Of a stretch of DNA of 64,000 nucleotides, positions 1 through 8,476 are shown in pieces. The notes below the pieces were generated by a model. That model saw only the letters and a list, made by a program, of their open reading frames with translations, was not told where the DNA came from and ran no database searches. The position numbers and the translations under genes are program-made. The stretch comes from an uncultured Pelagibacteraceae bacterium (GTDB lineage: Bacteria; Pseudomonadota; Alphaproteobacteria; Pelagibacterales; Pelagibacteraceae), in the NCBI GenBank assembly GCA_902629285.1, contig CACOQN010000004.1:1-64000 (forward strand), read 5' to 3'. Every line of letters starts with the position of its first letter. Position 1 is the first letter of the stretch.

Positions 1-740
1 GAACACCAACCACTTCACCGTTCAAGTTTTTTATATTTCCTTTTTTAAAAGAGTCTGGTCTAAATTTTTGAATTACAGATGCGTAATCACCACTTGGTAC
101 AAAACAAATATCCTGGCTATCAGGTTTATCAGCTACATTCAGCTCTAAATTTTTAGCAATTTCTCTAGTTTTATCCTTAAGCATACTTCCTAAAGGAAAT
201 CTTAAATAATTTAATTGTTCTCTAGTTGTATTAAATAGAAAATAACTCTGATCTCTATTTTCATCAATTGCTCTATACATATTTGTTGTTTTATTTTGTG
301 TTATACTTTTTACATAATGACCAGTTACTAAAGCATCTGCTTTGAGTTCTTTTGAAACCTCAAATAAATCTTTAAATTTTACTGTTTGATTACATTGAAC
401 ACATGGAATTGGTGTTTCGCCTTTTAAATAACTATCAACAAAATTATCAATTACACCTTGTTTGAATTTATCTTGATAATACAAAATTTTATGCTCTATG
501 CCCAATTTATGTGCAACACGTTTTGCGTCCATTACATCTTGACCTGAACAACATTGTTTTGAGTTAGATACTTCCTTATTATCATCATAAAGTTTTAAAG
601 TTATGCCAATAACCTTGTAGCCTTCTTTTTTCATGATACCTGCGACAGTTGATGAATCAACACCACCTGACATTGCTACAACTACAGTAGTATCTGATGG
701 CTTTTTATCTATCCCAAGTGAATTTAAATTTTTATTCATA
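1..740 (-). CDS. mnmA: tRNA-specific 2-thiouridylase MnmA (3' end cut by window edge)
   Basis: Not in the ORF track because it runs off the left edge. Translating the minus strand from the ATG at 740 gives an open frame to position 1. An N-terminal PP-loop ([10 protein letters not shown]) binds ATP, and PCVQCN holds a catalytic cysteine. The family adenylates U34 of Lys/Glu/Gln tRNAs in the cytoplasm and installs 2-thiouridine. About 246 codons are visible of a usual ~360, so the C-terminal part is missing only because of the window. It is divergent from the DUF3553 gene, with 40 nt between the starts. Family assignment is firm. Confidence 0.93.
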
Positions 741-780
741 AGGTGGTATTTATACTTATTTACAATATAAGTTAAATATA

Positions 781-951
781 ATGATTTTAGATTATGAACC
801 AGGCGACAAAGTCACAAATCCACTTAAAAAAGAATGGGGAATTGGTCAAGTTCAATCAATAATTAATGATAAAGTGACTGTAAACTTTGAAAATGTTGGA
901 AAAAAAGTGATTAACGCAAAAAATGTTGAATTAATAAAAGTAGGAAAATAA
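781..951 (+). CDS. DUF3553-family small protein
   Basis: A 56-codon ORF below the track's length cut-off. It starts at an ATG and ends in TAA 2 nt before the cysQ GTG. The sequence has the pattern of DUF3553, a small alphaproteobacterial family: EPGDKV near the N-terminus, then WGIGQVQS and [11 protein letters not shown]. The fold suggested by the pattern is a small beta-rich (SH3-like, CarD/UvrD C-terminal-like) domain, so nucleic-acid or RNA-polymerase contact is conceivable, but no function is established here. It forms a tight unit with cysQ and the small membrane protein that follows. Confidence 0.8.
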   Translation: MILDYEPGDKVTNPLKKEWGIGQVQSIINDKVTVNFENVGKKVINAKNVELIKVGK

Positions 952-953
952 AA

Positions 954-1718
954 GTGGATTTTAAACACGTAATAGAACATTTAATAGAAAGTTTTTTAGC
1001 TGCTGGGGATTTGGCACTTCAATTAAGGGAAAAAGGATTAATAAATAAAATAAAACCTGACAACACTCCTGTGAGTAATGGTGACCTTGAGGTTAATCAA
1101 TTAATTTTAAGTAAAATTTCTGAAATCACTCCAGAATTACCAATAATTTCAGAGGAATCTAGTGAAAATAAAGATATTTCAAATTTAAAAAATTTCTGGC
1201 TTGTCGATCCAATTGATGGGACCTATGATTATATTAATAATCTAGAGGAATTTACAATCAACGCTGGTTTAATTATTAACAACAAGCCTGTTGCTGGATT
1301 AATAAATGCTCCTGCAAAAAAAAGAATGTTTTATTCGTATGAAAAAGGTAATGCTTATGAATTTAGTAACGGTAAAACAAAAAATTTGAATAAAATACCT
1401 TCTAAAAAATCTAAAAATTTAAAATTTGTTACATACTCAAATAAAATTAAACCTGAAATACAAAAAATTTATGATGATTTAGGAGTAAAAGAAAAGGTAC
1501 GAATGAAGAGTTCACTTAAATTTTGTGCCGTTGCTACGGGTGAGTATGACGGTTATGTTGCAGAGCCAAGGGCATATGAATGGGATATCGCTGCTGGTCA
1601 TGCAATTTTAGAACATGCAGGTGGAACTGTAACTGATTTTGATGGAAATGAAATTTTGTATGGAAAAAAAGATTTAAGAAATCCAAGTATTATTTTAAAA
1701 AATAAAAATATTTTATAA
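954..1718 (+). CDS. cysQ: CysQ-type 3'(2'),5'-bisphosphate nucleotidase / inositol-monophosphatase family
   Basis: The 254-aa protein belongs to the FIG/inositol-monophosphatase superfamily. The metal-binding motifs are EESS (about 67-70), DPIDGT (85-90) and the C-terminal EWDIAAGHAILEHAGG. CysQ members remove the 3' phosphate from PAP/PAPS made in sulfate assimilation; paralogues hydrolyse inositol phosphates, so substrate is inferred. Start is GTG at 954 with AGGA just upstream; there is no better ATG. It lies 2 nt after the DUF3553 gene and its TAA overlaps the ATG of the next ORF (TAATG), implying translational coupling. A link to inositol catabolism farther right is possible but unsupported. 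Confidence 0.85.
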   Translation: MDFKHVIEHLIESFLAAGDLALQLREKGLINKIKPDNTPVSNGDLEVNQLILSKISEITPELPIISEESSENKDISNLKNFWLVDPIDGTYDYINNLEEFTINAGLIINNKPVAGLINAPAKKRMFYSYEKGNAYEFSNGKTKNLNKIPSKKSKNLKFVTYSNKIKPEIQKIYDDLGVKEKVRMKSSLKFCAVATGEYDGYVAEPRAYEWDIAAGHAILEHAGGTVTDFDGNEILYGKKDLRNPSIILKNKNIL

Positions 1719-1861
1719 TGGATGAACAATTAAGAATAATACTAATAATTATTGTTTCTGTTTCAATTTTTGGATTGTTATTGTTCGTTTTCGTAAAAAA
1801 TTATATAAAAAATAAAATCAATCAGCTTGTAAAAGAAGAAAAAAATAAAAAATTAAAGTAA
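1718..1861 (+). CDS. small single-span membrane protein (47 aa)
   Basis: Below the ORF-track cut-off. The ATG overlaps the cysQ stop (TAATG). It encodes a short acidic start (MDEQLR), a hydrophobic helix of about 20 residues rich in I, L, F and V, then a Lys-rich tail (VKEEKNKKLK). The charge pattern suggests an N-out/C-in anchor. The last 9 nt overlap the 3' end of recX on the other strand. No family recognised. The tight coupling and clean membrane topology favour a real gene, but this is an inference. Confidence 0.55.
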   Translation: MDEQLRIILIIIVSVSIFGLLLFVFVKNYIKNKINQLVKEEKNKKLK

Positions 1862-2416
1862 ATTTATTATTTTTAAATATTCGTCCTTTTCTATATCCAT
1901 TACCTTTTTTGATGTTTCAAAATCAAAACCATTTCTTGCAAGTAATGAAATATCTTTTTTATAAAATAAAGTTCTATTATCCTCTGCTCTAGCTGGACCA
2001 ATTCTTTTTTTTTTACATAATTTTATTGCCGAAAAAAAATCTTGATCAGAATTATCCTCTTTGATTTTATCAACTGTATCTTTAATGAAAATTTCATTTA
2101 TCCCTTTTCCTATTAAATAATTTCGGATTTTATTAATTGAATTACCTCTTTGAATCATACTTTTAGCTTTACTTTCAGAATAAAATTGATCATTTATAAA
2201 TTTATTTTTTTCCATATCAGATAAAACAATGTCTATCAGCTTATTTACATCTTTCTTTCTTACATCTGTTGCGGATAGTTTCATGTATTTTTTTAATAAA
2301 TAAGTTTTTAATTGTTGTTTTGAAGGTGCATACTTTTCAACATATGCAAAGGCAAAATTACGCATCTCATCTACAGTTACTTGAAGAGATTTTTTTCTAT
2401 TTCTTATAGGAATCAT
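1853..2416 (-). CDS. recX: RecX-family regulatory protein
   Basis: The 187-aa protein has the three-helix tandem repeats of RecX, with recognisable parts such as KKYMKLSATDV, FINDQFYSESKAKSMI and GNSINKIRNYLIGKGI. RecX binds RecA filaments and tunes their activity during recombinational repair. recA is not adjacent here, as is usual in alphaproteobacteria. It is convergent with the small membrane protein (9-nt overlap) and divergent from the ABA4-like gene, with 26 nt between start codons, so their promoters must overlap each other's leader. Overall similarity of pattern is good but RecX sequences diverge, so confidence is moderate to high. Confidence 0.8.
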   Translation of the reverse strand: MIPIRNRKKSLQVTVDEMRNFAFAYVEKYAPSKQQLKTYLLKKYMKLSATDVRKKDVNKLIDIVLSDMEKNKFINDQFYSESKAKSMIQRGNSINKIRNYLIGKGINEIFIKDTVDKIKEDNSDQDFFSAIKLCKKKRIGPARAEDNRTLFYKKDISLLARNGFDFETSKKVMDIEKDEYLKIINLL

Positions 2417-2442
2417 TGTTAGAATTAATATAATATAATTAA

Positions 2443-2916
2443 ATGATTGAACAAATTTATACTTATTTTACTATTGAGACACTTTATATGTGGATCAACC
2501 TTGGTGTTCTGCCTTTTTGGTTTATCTTAATAGTGTTTCCACAATCACATTTAAGTAGAATTTTTTTAACATCCATTTTTCCTATTCTCATATTAAGCGG
2601 TGTCTATATCTTCATTTTATATAAATCTTATTTAATTGGTTACGATTTTACTGATAATTTCACTCTCTATCTTGGTCTTACTGAATTATCTAGATTATTT
2701 GAGGATCATTTATACATAATGATATTTTGGACTCATTTTATTGCTATAAACTTATTTATTGGTGGTTGGATTGTTAAAGATTCTCAAAAATTTTCAATTA
2801 ATAAAGTTTTGTTGGCTTTACCATTAATATTAACTTATTTAATTGGACCACTAGGTTTATTTTTGTATTGGATAATTAGAATTTTTTATGCAAAAAGAAT
2901 TAGTTTATATGAGTAA
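2443..2916 (+). CDS. ABA4-like (DUF4281) membrane protein
   Basis: 157 aa with about four transmembrane helices. The signature is the WTHFIAINLFIGGWIVKD stretch followed by a GPLGLFLYWIIR C-terminal helix, typical of the ABA4-like family. Plant ABA4 takes part in neoxanthin formation; bacterial members have no proven role, and no carotenoid gene is seen nearby. The end overlaps the start region of the next gene (ATGAGTAA), suggesting co-translation. Confidence 0.75.
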   Translation: MIEQIYTYFTIETLYMWINLGVLPFWFILIVFPQSHLSRIFLTSIFPILILSGVYIFILYKSYLIGYDFTDNFTLYLGLTELSRLFEDHLYIMIFWTHFIAINLFIGGWIVKDSQKFSINKVLLALPLILTYLIGPLGLFLYWIIRIFYAKRISLYE

Positions 2917-3484
2917 TCATATAGATTTTTATTTTGATATAATTAGCCCTTACGCCTACATTGCACATAAAAAAATTCTTAAACAAAAAAATATCATATT
3001 TAATTATAAACCAATTTATTTAGGTGGCCTTCATAAACTAGCTGGAATTGATTCTCCTGCATTTAACAAATATAAATTGAGAAATAATATTAATGATTGC
3101 AATTTAGTATCTGAAAAAAATAATATTGAATTTAAATGGAATTCTAATTTTCCAATAAATTCTTTAAATATAATGAGGGGATATATTAGTATTAGTAATG
3201 ATAAGCAAAATGATTATTTAAATTGTTTTTTTGATGCTTATTGGAAAGATAATCAAGACTTGTCAAATATTGAAAACATTTCTAAATTATTAAGTGATTT
3301 AAAAATTGAAAGTGAAGTATTTTTTAAGTCTATAAAAGAACAATCGGTTAAAGATAAATTAATTAAATTAACTACTGATGCTTTTAAAAAAGAAGTTTTT
3401 GGAACTCCAACTTTTGTAATTAATAATAAAATTTTTTGGGGGCAAGACAGGCTTGATTACGCTATTGAAGAATTCTACAGTTAA
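2909..3484 (+). CDS. DsbA/kappa-GST-like 2-hydroxychromene-2-carboxylate isomerase family protein
   Basis: Starting from ATG 2909 gives MSNHIDFYFDIISPYAYIAH, which begins exactly at the conserved beta-strand and SPY(A/S)Y active-site region of this family. The track's longer start (2888) adds seven non-conserved residues. The protein has a thioredoxin fold with an inserted helical domain, and a cis-Pro loop near the C-terminus (FGTPTFVINNKIFWGQDRLD). Known relatives isomerise 2-hydroxychromene-2-carboxylate with glutathione; most bacterial homologues have unknown substrates. Its stop shares a TTAA with the stop of the convergent rhodanese gene. Confidence 0.82.
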   Translation: MSNHIDFYFDIISPYAYIAHKKILKQKNIIFNYKPIYLGGLHKLAGIDSPAFNKYKLRNNINDCNLVSEKNNIEFKWNSNFPINSLNIMRGYISISNDKQNDYLNCFFDAYWKDNQDLSNIENISKLLSDLKIESEVFFKSIKEQSVKDKLIKLTTDAFKKEVFGTPTFVINNKIFWGQDRLDYAIEEFYS

Positions 3485-3864
3485 ACTATTTTAAATTTAC
3501 TTCTCACAATAGAGGAAAAGCCACCATCAATATGAGATATTTTTTGATATCCCATATCTTTTAATGATTTAACAGCTAGAGCAGATCTTACACCTCCCGC
3601 ACAGAATAAAACAAATTCTTTATTTTCATCTAATTTACTGTTTTGAAATACTGGACTAGATGGATCTAAATAAACTTCTAGCATACCTCTTGGGATGTGA
3701 CTTGCTCCCTCAACGCTACCTGAATTTTCTAATTCATTGCTTTCTCTTATATCAATTAGATTGCAACTTTTATCTTGAAACATTGTATATGCTTCATCAA
3801 CATTAATTGTTTTAATTTGTTTTGAAGTTTCACTAACTAGAGTTTGTAATGATTTAATAGCCAT
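3481..3864 (-). CDS. rhodanese-domain sulfurtransferase
   Basis: A single rhodanese homology domain. DIRESNE lies early, and the active-site loop LFCAGGVRSA carries the catalytic cysteine that would hold a persulfide. I prefer the start at 3864 (MAIKSLQTLV); the ORF-track start at 3918 adds a stretch with no family similarity that runs through the divergent promoter of the 3890 gene. With no signal peptide it is probably cytoplasmic. The sulfur acceptor cannot be told from context. The stop overlaps the neighbour's stop in TTAA. Confidence 0.85.
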   Translation of the reverse strand: MAIKSLQTLVSETSKQIKTINVDEAYTMFQDKSCNLIDIRESNELENSGSVEGASHIPRGMLEVYLDPSSPVFQNSKLDENKEFVLFCAGGVRSALAVKSLKDMGYQKISHIDGGFSSIVRSKFKIV

Positions 3865-3889
3865 AATATTATAAGACTTATAACATATT

Positions 3890-4867
3890 ATGAAAAAATT
3901 TTTTATCAAATTTTGCAAATTATTTGGTTTCGAAATTTTAGATCAAAATAATTTTTCATCACCAACACTAGAAAAAAAATTAAATGAAGATCTTTCGGTA
4001 ATCAATGAAAAATCAATAATTTTACCCTTGGGGGAAGTTAAAATTACAAAAAAAATTAGTTCAATATTAATTATATTGAGAATGAATACAGATATTCAAA
4101 TTTGGGACCAAAATAGGAAGAGATTATTCGAATATCCTAAAGTGGAATATACCAAAAGATCACTTAATTCGCTCATAAGATCAATTAATTTTTTTAAAAA
4201 AAAATATTCAAATATAAATATCAAAACAATTATTGTTGATGATAATTCAAATATAAAAAACCTTGAAATGATTAAAAAGATAGTTGTGGGAAATAATGTT
4301 GAGATAATCAACTTAGATTATTCTAAATTTCAAGACAAAATATCAAAACAAAAAAATAGAGAAACCTTTGCAAATCTTGCGAGTTTGCTTCAAAGTTTTG
4401 AAATTGGAAAAGAATTTGGTGATGATTTAATTTATTTTGTTGAAGATGATTATTTACATTTCGAACCAATGCTTGAGGAAATGGTGACGTCTTATGAAAG
4501 AATTGCTTCACAAGTTAAAAAAGATATTTTTATGTGTCCATCTGACTATCCTTATTTGTATATGAATAATTTAAAAACTAATATTTTGATTGGTAGTAAA
4601 CGTCATTGGAGAACTGTTGATAGAACGCTTTGTACTTTTATGACAACTAAAAACCTATTAAATAAATATTGGAAAAACTTTTATAAAAATTGTCAAGATA
4701 GACATGACCCTTTTGAAAAGTATTTAAATGAAATTTATTTAAATGAAATTTGTATTTCTCCAATAAAGAGTTTGTCACTACATCTTACTAATATAAATTC
4801 AAGTTACGGTTTATCACCATTCATCGATTATAAAAAACTTTGGGAGGAAAACAAAATAAATGATTAA
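3890..4867 (+). CDS. uncharacterised GT-A-like glycosyltransferase
   Basis: 325 aa. The central part looks like a nucleotide-sugar GT-A fold: a TIIVDDNS strand-loop, about 60 residues of alpha/beta sequence, then YFVEDDYLH as a candidate DxD metal site. The N-terminal ~70 residues match no family I know. There are no membrane spans. The substrate is unknown, and no polysaccharide genes are nearby. It starts 25 nt from the divergent rhodanese start and overlaps bcp by 8 nt. The assignment rests on two short motifs and is tentative. Confidence 0.5.
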   Translation: MKKFFIKFCKLFGFEILDQNNFSSPTLEKKLNEDLSVINEKSIILPLGEVKITKKISSILIILRMNTDIQIWDQNRKRLFEYPKVEYTKRSLNSLIRSINFFKKKYSNINIKTIIVDDNSNIKNLEMIKKIVVGNNVEIINLDYSKFQDKISKQKNRETFANLASLLQSFEIGKEFGDDLIYFVEDDYLHFEPMLEEMVTSYERIASQVKKDIFMCPSDYPYLYMNNLKTNILIGSKRHWRTVDRTLCTFMTTKNLLNKYWKNFYKNCQDRHDPFEKYLNEIYLNEICISPIKSLSLHLTNINSSYGLSPFIDYKKLWEENKIND

Positions 4868-5330
4868 GGAAAATATAAAAGCACCAATATTTAAATTACC
4901 ATCTACAAATAAAAAAAGTTATTCTTTGAAAGATTCTTTAGGAAAATATGTAGTTATTTATTTTTATCCAAAAGATGATACACCTGGATGCACTATTGAA
5001 ACCAATGATTTCAATAAATTACTACCAAAATTTAAAAAATTAAATTGTGAGCTATTAGGTGTTTCAAAAGATAGTCTTAAAAGTCATGATAAATTTAGAG
5101 ATAAATATAAAATTAAATTTGATTTACTGGCAGATGAAAAACTAGAAGTTCTTAAAAAATACAAAGTTTGGGGTAAAAAAAATTTTATGGGACGTGAATT
5201 TATGGGGGTTATTCGAAGCTCAATTTTAATTGATAGAAGAGGTAAAATTTTGAAAGTTTGGAATAATGTAAAAGTAAAAGATCATGCAAAAGAAGTGTTA
5301 GAAACTCTAAAAAATATTTTAAAGAAATAA
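4860..5330 (+). CDS. bcp: peroxiredoxin of the BCP/PrxQ type
   Basis: 156-aa thiol peroxidase. The active site is in DDTPGCTIETNDF (peroxidatic Cys in PGCT). The usual resolving Cys five residues later (GCTxExxxxC) is replaced, so this looks like a 1-Cys-type BCP or one using another partner. It reduces H2O2 and organic hydroperoxides with thioredoxin or another thiol donor in the cytoplasm. The start overlaps the preceding ORF by 8 nt. It is followed directly by a strong terminator hairpin. Confidence 0.9.
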   Translation: MIKENIKAPIFKLPSTNKKSYSLKDSLGKYVVIYFYPKDDTPGCTIETNDFNKLLPKFKKLNCELLGVSKDSLKSHDKFRDKYKIKFDLLADEKLEVLKKYKVWGKKNFMGREFMGVIRSSILIDRRGKILKVWNNVKVKDHAKEVLETLKNILKK

Positions 5331-5332
5331 AA

Positions 5333-5360
5333 AAAAGCCCCTTATTTCTAAGGGGCTTTT
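5333..5360. terminator. bidirectional intrinsic terminator between bcp and amtB
   Basis: A perfect 12-bp stem AAAAGCCCCTTA / TAAGGGGCTTTT with a TTTC loop. The A-run on one side and T-run on the other make it work for both convergent genes. It starts 3 nt after the bcp stop and lies 25 nt from the amtB stop. Confidence 0.9.
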
Positions 5361-5384
5361 AACTAATGAGAGAAAGAATTTAAT

Positions 5385-6686
5385 TTAATCTCTTATTGCG
5401 TAAGCTCTTACACCTATTTCAGCAACATCAGTTCCAAGTTTTTCTGCTCCAGAACTAATTCTCAAACCTATTGTTGTCTTCATTACTTTAAAAATTATAT
5501 AAGACAGAACAAAACTAAATAAACATACTGAAATTACTCCTGTAAATTGAGTTCCAAAATTTGTATCTGGATTACTTATTGGAACTATAAGTGTTCCAAA
5601 AATTCCTGCAAACATATGGACTGGTATTGCACCAACGACGTCATCGAGATGTCTTGCTTCTAAAAATTTTGTACCAAAATACATAATAATAGATCCAATA
5701 GCACCTATAACAATTGCAAGTAAAGGTGATGGAGTTAAAGGCTCAGCAGTTATTGCAACAAGACCTGCAAGAGCTCCATTCAACATCATTATTATATCTG
5801 TCTTTCCACCTAACAATCTTGATACTACTGCAGCAGATACTGTACCAGCTGCACCAGCTAAGTGAGTGTTAACTGCAATCCTACTAATTGCATTTACATC
5901 ATCAAAAGTACCCATTGCTAATTGACTAAAACCATTAAAACCAAACCATCCAAACCAAAGCAAAAATGTTCCAAGTGTTACAAGCGGTATACTTGAAGCA
6001 GCAAATGGCTCTAAAGTTTTAGGTTCACCTGATTTAGTAAATCTTCCCTCTCTAGCACCTAAAACCATTACTCCAGCTAAAGCTGCTGCACCACCACAAG
6101 CATGTACTAGAGTAGAACCAGCAAAGTCAGAGAAACCTGAAGTTGCTAACCAACCTCCACCCCATTGCCAACCCATTGAAATTGGGTAAATGAAACCAGA
6201 CATTAAAAATGCAAAGATGAAAAATGGCCAAATCTTAATTCTTTCTGCCACCGCGCCTGATACGATCGAAACAGTTGCACAAACAAACATTGTTTGAAAA
6301 AACCAATCAGAATGGTCTGAATATCCTGTATCCAGACTTAAAGAGTCACCCCACATTAAAAAGGATCCAATATATCCTCCTTCAGGTATTCCATAAGCCA
6401 TATTGTACCCAAAAAAGAAAAACACAAGTGAGCAAATAGCAAATTTACCTATATTTTTTGCTGCAATAGTAGAAACACTTTTTGTTGTTACAAGTCCGCT
6501 CTCTAACATACAAAATCCAGCAGCCATAAAAGCTACTAAAACACCACCTATATAAAATCCAAGTGTATTGAAAATATATTGACCCTCTGGTGAAATAGTG
6601 GTCTCAGCATTCACCACAGTTGTAAAACTGATCATAGCGATAAATGATAATAGAATTAAATTTATTTTTTTAAAAAATTTGTTCAT
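5385..6686 (-). CDS. amtB: ammonium transporter AmtB
   Basis: 433 aa with a cleavable signal peptide (about 27 residues, ending VNA) and roughly 11 membrane helices. Family residues are visible: the conserved Asp and first pore His in FSDFAGSTLVHACGG, and the second pore His in GAIPVHMFAGIFG. It takes up ammonium at the inner membrane. There is no glnK next to it, unlike the common glnK-amtB pair. An AGGAG Shine-Dalgarno site precedes the ATG. The 139-nt upstream region holds an inverted repeat and the hup hairpin. Confidence 0.95.
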   Translation of the reverse strand: MNKFFKKINLILLSFIAMISFTTVVNAETTISPEGQYIFNTLGFYIGGVLVAFMAAGFCMLESGLVTTKSVSTIAAKNIGKFAICSLVFFFFGYNMAYGIPEGGYIGSFLMWGDSLSLDTGYSDHSDWFFQTMFVCATVSIVSGAVAERIKIWPFFIFAFLMSGFIYPISMGWQWGGGWLATSGFSDFAGSTLVHACGGAAALAGVMVLGAREGRFTKSGEPKTLEPFAASSIPLVTLGTFLLWFGWFGFNGFSQLAMGTFDDVNAISRIAVNTHLAGAAGTVSAAVVSRLLGGKTDIIMMLNGALAGLVAITAEPLTPSPLLAIVIGAIGSIIMYFGTKFLEARHLDDVVGAIPVHMFAGIFGTLIVPISNPDTNFGTQFTGVISVCLFSFVLSYIIFKVMKTTIGLRISSGAEKLGTDVAEIGVRAYAIRD

Positions 6687-6756
6687 AATCTCCTCCGTTA
6701 AATAGAGTTTATATTTTTTAAAATTTTTTTTAGAAACGTTTATACGGAAAATTGGC

Positions 6757-6773
6757 TATGCAGTTTTTGCATA
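6757..6773. promoter_or_regulatory. inverted repeat upstream of amtB
   Basis: TATGCA-GTTTT-TGCATA, two perfect 6-nt arms separated by 5 nt, 71 nt upstream of the amtB ATG. It could be an operator for nitrogen control. The spacing does not fit the enteric NtrC site (TGCACC-N5-GGTGCA). Seen in sequence; function is a guess. Confidence 0.35.
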
Positions 6774-6777
6774 TAGA

Positions 6778-6817
6778 AACAGCCCTAGACGAGTTTTTTG
6801 AAATCGTTAGGGCTGTT
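6778..6817 (-). terminator. hairpin after the HU gene
   Basis: AACAGCCCTA pairs with TAGGGCTGTT and, past one bulged base, ACGA pairs with TCGT, giving a 14-bp stem around an 11-nt loop. It lies 8 nt past the HU stop. Only three T residues follow on the minus strand, so termination may be partial. Confidence 0.65.
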
Positions 6818-6825
6818 GAAATATT

Positions 6826-7101
6826 TTATCTATTGAATACTTCTTTTAAAGCTTTAGCTGGTAAGAATTTTACCTTCTGAGAAGCAGCAATTTGAATTTG
6901 CTCACCTGTTCTTGGGTTTCTTCCAACTCTTGCTTTTCGCTTAGCAACTTTATATGTGCCAAACCCAGCAATTTTTACTGAGTCATCACCTTTTAGAGCA
7001 TCTAAAATAGTGTTTGTAATTGTATCGAAAGTTCGCTCAGCATCTGCTTTACTCAAATTTAATGAGCCAGAAAGCTTTGCAATTAGTTGTTTTTTGTTCA
7101 T
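6826..7101 (-). CDS. hup: HU/IHF-family DNA-binding protein
   Basis: 91 aa, the standard length. The helical N-terminus MNKKQLIAKLSGSLNLSK precedes the family signature GFGTYKVAKRKARVGRNPRTG, whose Arg/Pro tip intercalates DNA. It compacts the nucleoid. Its sequence is closer to the HU-beta type than to IHF. It has an isolated gene position: 157 nt of A+T-rich upstream DNA, without another ORF, separates it from the rseP stop and must hold its promoter, and a hairpin follows. Confidence 0.93.
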   Translation of the reverse strand: MNKKQLIAKLSGSLNLSKADAERTFDTITNTILDALKGDDSVKIAGFGTYKVAKRKARVGRNPRTGEQIQIAASQKVKFLPAKALKEVFNR

Positions 7102-7258
7102 TTTAGCTCCGGTTTTGTTGGTTAATATTTATACTTGTCATAAACCTTGATAAATCAAGCTTTTTTTTAGTATATAGTTTTTTAAAACACACAATATCTT
7201 GTAAAATTATAAAAAAACGTTGGTTTTATTGACTTTTTTAGACTTTTTAAAATGTAAA

Positions 7259-8371
7259 CTATCTAAATAAACCCAGGTCTTTTAGATCATTAAATGTTGT
7301 GAAAAACATCAATGATAACAACAAAAACAGTCCGATTCGAAAAAAACCTTCTTGGGTTTTTTGAGATAAAGGTCGTCCTAAAACTTTCTCAAAAGCATAA
7401 AACATTAAATGTCCTCCATCTAACATTGGAATTGGAAATAGATTAATAAGCCCTAGACTTATTGAAATATAAGCCATCATACTTATAAATGCTAACACTC
7501 CAAACGTTGCAACTTGTCCAGAAATTTTAGCAATCCTAATTGGACCTCCTAATTGAGAAGTATCTGCTTTACCTAAAATCATTCCTCCGATGTATTTTAG
7601 TGATGAAACAGTTACAAAATAAACTTCATTTGCTGCATGATATAGTGCTTTTGCAGGTCCTAATTTAACATGATTAATCTTATCATTATAAGCAGATAAT
7701 TTAATACCAACCATTCTTTTGTTTATTTTGTTACCTAATCCATCATCACCTTCAACAACATTAGGTTTTACTTTTAATATTAATTCATCATAGGAACGCT
7801 TAACTTTAAAATCTATAAAATCACCAGTAGACAATGTTATAAATTTAGAAACTTCCATAATACTTTTAACTTCATTTCCATCAATTTCTAAAATTATATC
7901 TTGATCTTTAAGTCCACCAATCATTGCAGGACTGTCTTTTTGAACTTCGCTGATTACAGCAGGAGTAAAATCTTTACCAACAAACATATAAAGACAAAAA
8001 AATATAATCAAAGCTAATAAAAAATTAGCAAAAGGGCCCCCAAAGATGATTAATGCTCTTTGATATAATGGTTTTAAAGTAAATAATTTTTCTCTATCCT
8101 CTTCATTATATTTCCTTAATATTTCTTCGTGATCTGCTTGTGAATATACATTTCGATCTCCAAAAAATTTGACATAACCACCTAAAGGAATGGCGCATAC
8201 TTTCCATCTAGTACCATGTTTGTCATTCCAACCAAATAATTCTTTACCAAAACCAATTGAAAAGTCAGTAACCCCTACTCCATATCTTCTAGCAAAATAA
8301 TAATGTCCATATTCATGAATAAATACAACTACTAGGATAAGAACTAAAAATGGAATTATATAACTAAACAT
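7259..8371 (-). CDS. rseP: RseP-type site-2 protease (M50)
   Basis: 370 aa. The zinc motif HEYGH is at residues 19-23 in the first membrane helix, a PDZ domain lies at roughly 125-200, and the second metal motif (FPIPMLDGGHL) is in the C-terminal membrane part. It cuts membrane-bound anti-sigma factors and signal-peptide remnants within the inner membrane. The usual dxr-cdsA-bamA neighbours are not beside it here. Length is close to bacterial single-PDZ members. Confidence 0.93.
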   Translation of the reverse strand: MFSYIIPFLVLILVVVFIHEYGHYYFARRYGVGVTDFSIGFGKELFGWNDKHGTRWKVCAIPLGGYVKFFGDRNVYSQADHEEILRKYNEEDREKLFTLKPLYQRALIIFGGPFANFLLALIIFFCLYMFVGKDFTPAVISEVQKDSPAMIGGLKDQDIILEIDGNEVKSIMEVSKFITLSTGDFIDFKVKRSYDELILKVKPNVVEGDDGLGNKINKRMVGIKLSAYNDKINHVKLGPAKALYHAANEVYFVTVSSLKYIGGMILGKADTSQLGGPIRIAKISGQVATFGVLAFISMMAYISISLGLINLFPIPMLDGGHLMFYAFEKVLGRPLSQKTQEGFFRIGLFLLLSLMFFTTFNDLKDLGLFR

Positions 8372-8476
8372 AATTTAAATATATTTAAATTATAGATTTA
8401 CTCAATAAGCTAAATTGCCTTAATAAATACCTTATTTTAGTTTAATTTTCGATCATTAATACTATATAATAATTAT

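Noticed and set aside
6745-6775. Sigma-54 promoter or enteric NtrC site upstream of amtB
   Set aside because: TGGC and TTGC are 3 nt too far apart and point away from amtB; the TGCA arms lack the NtrC spacing.
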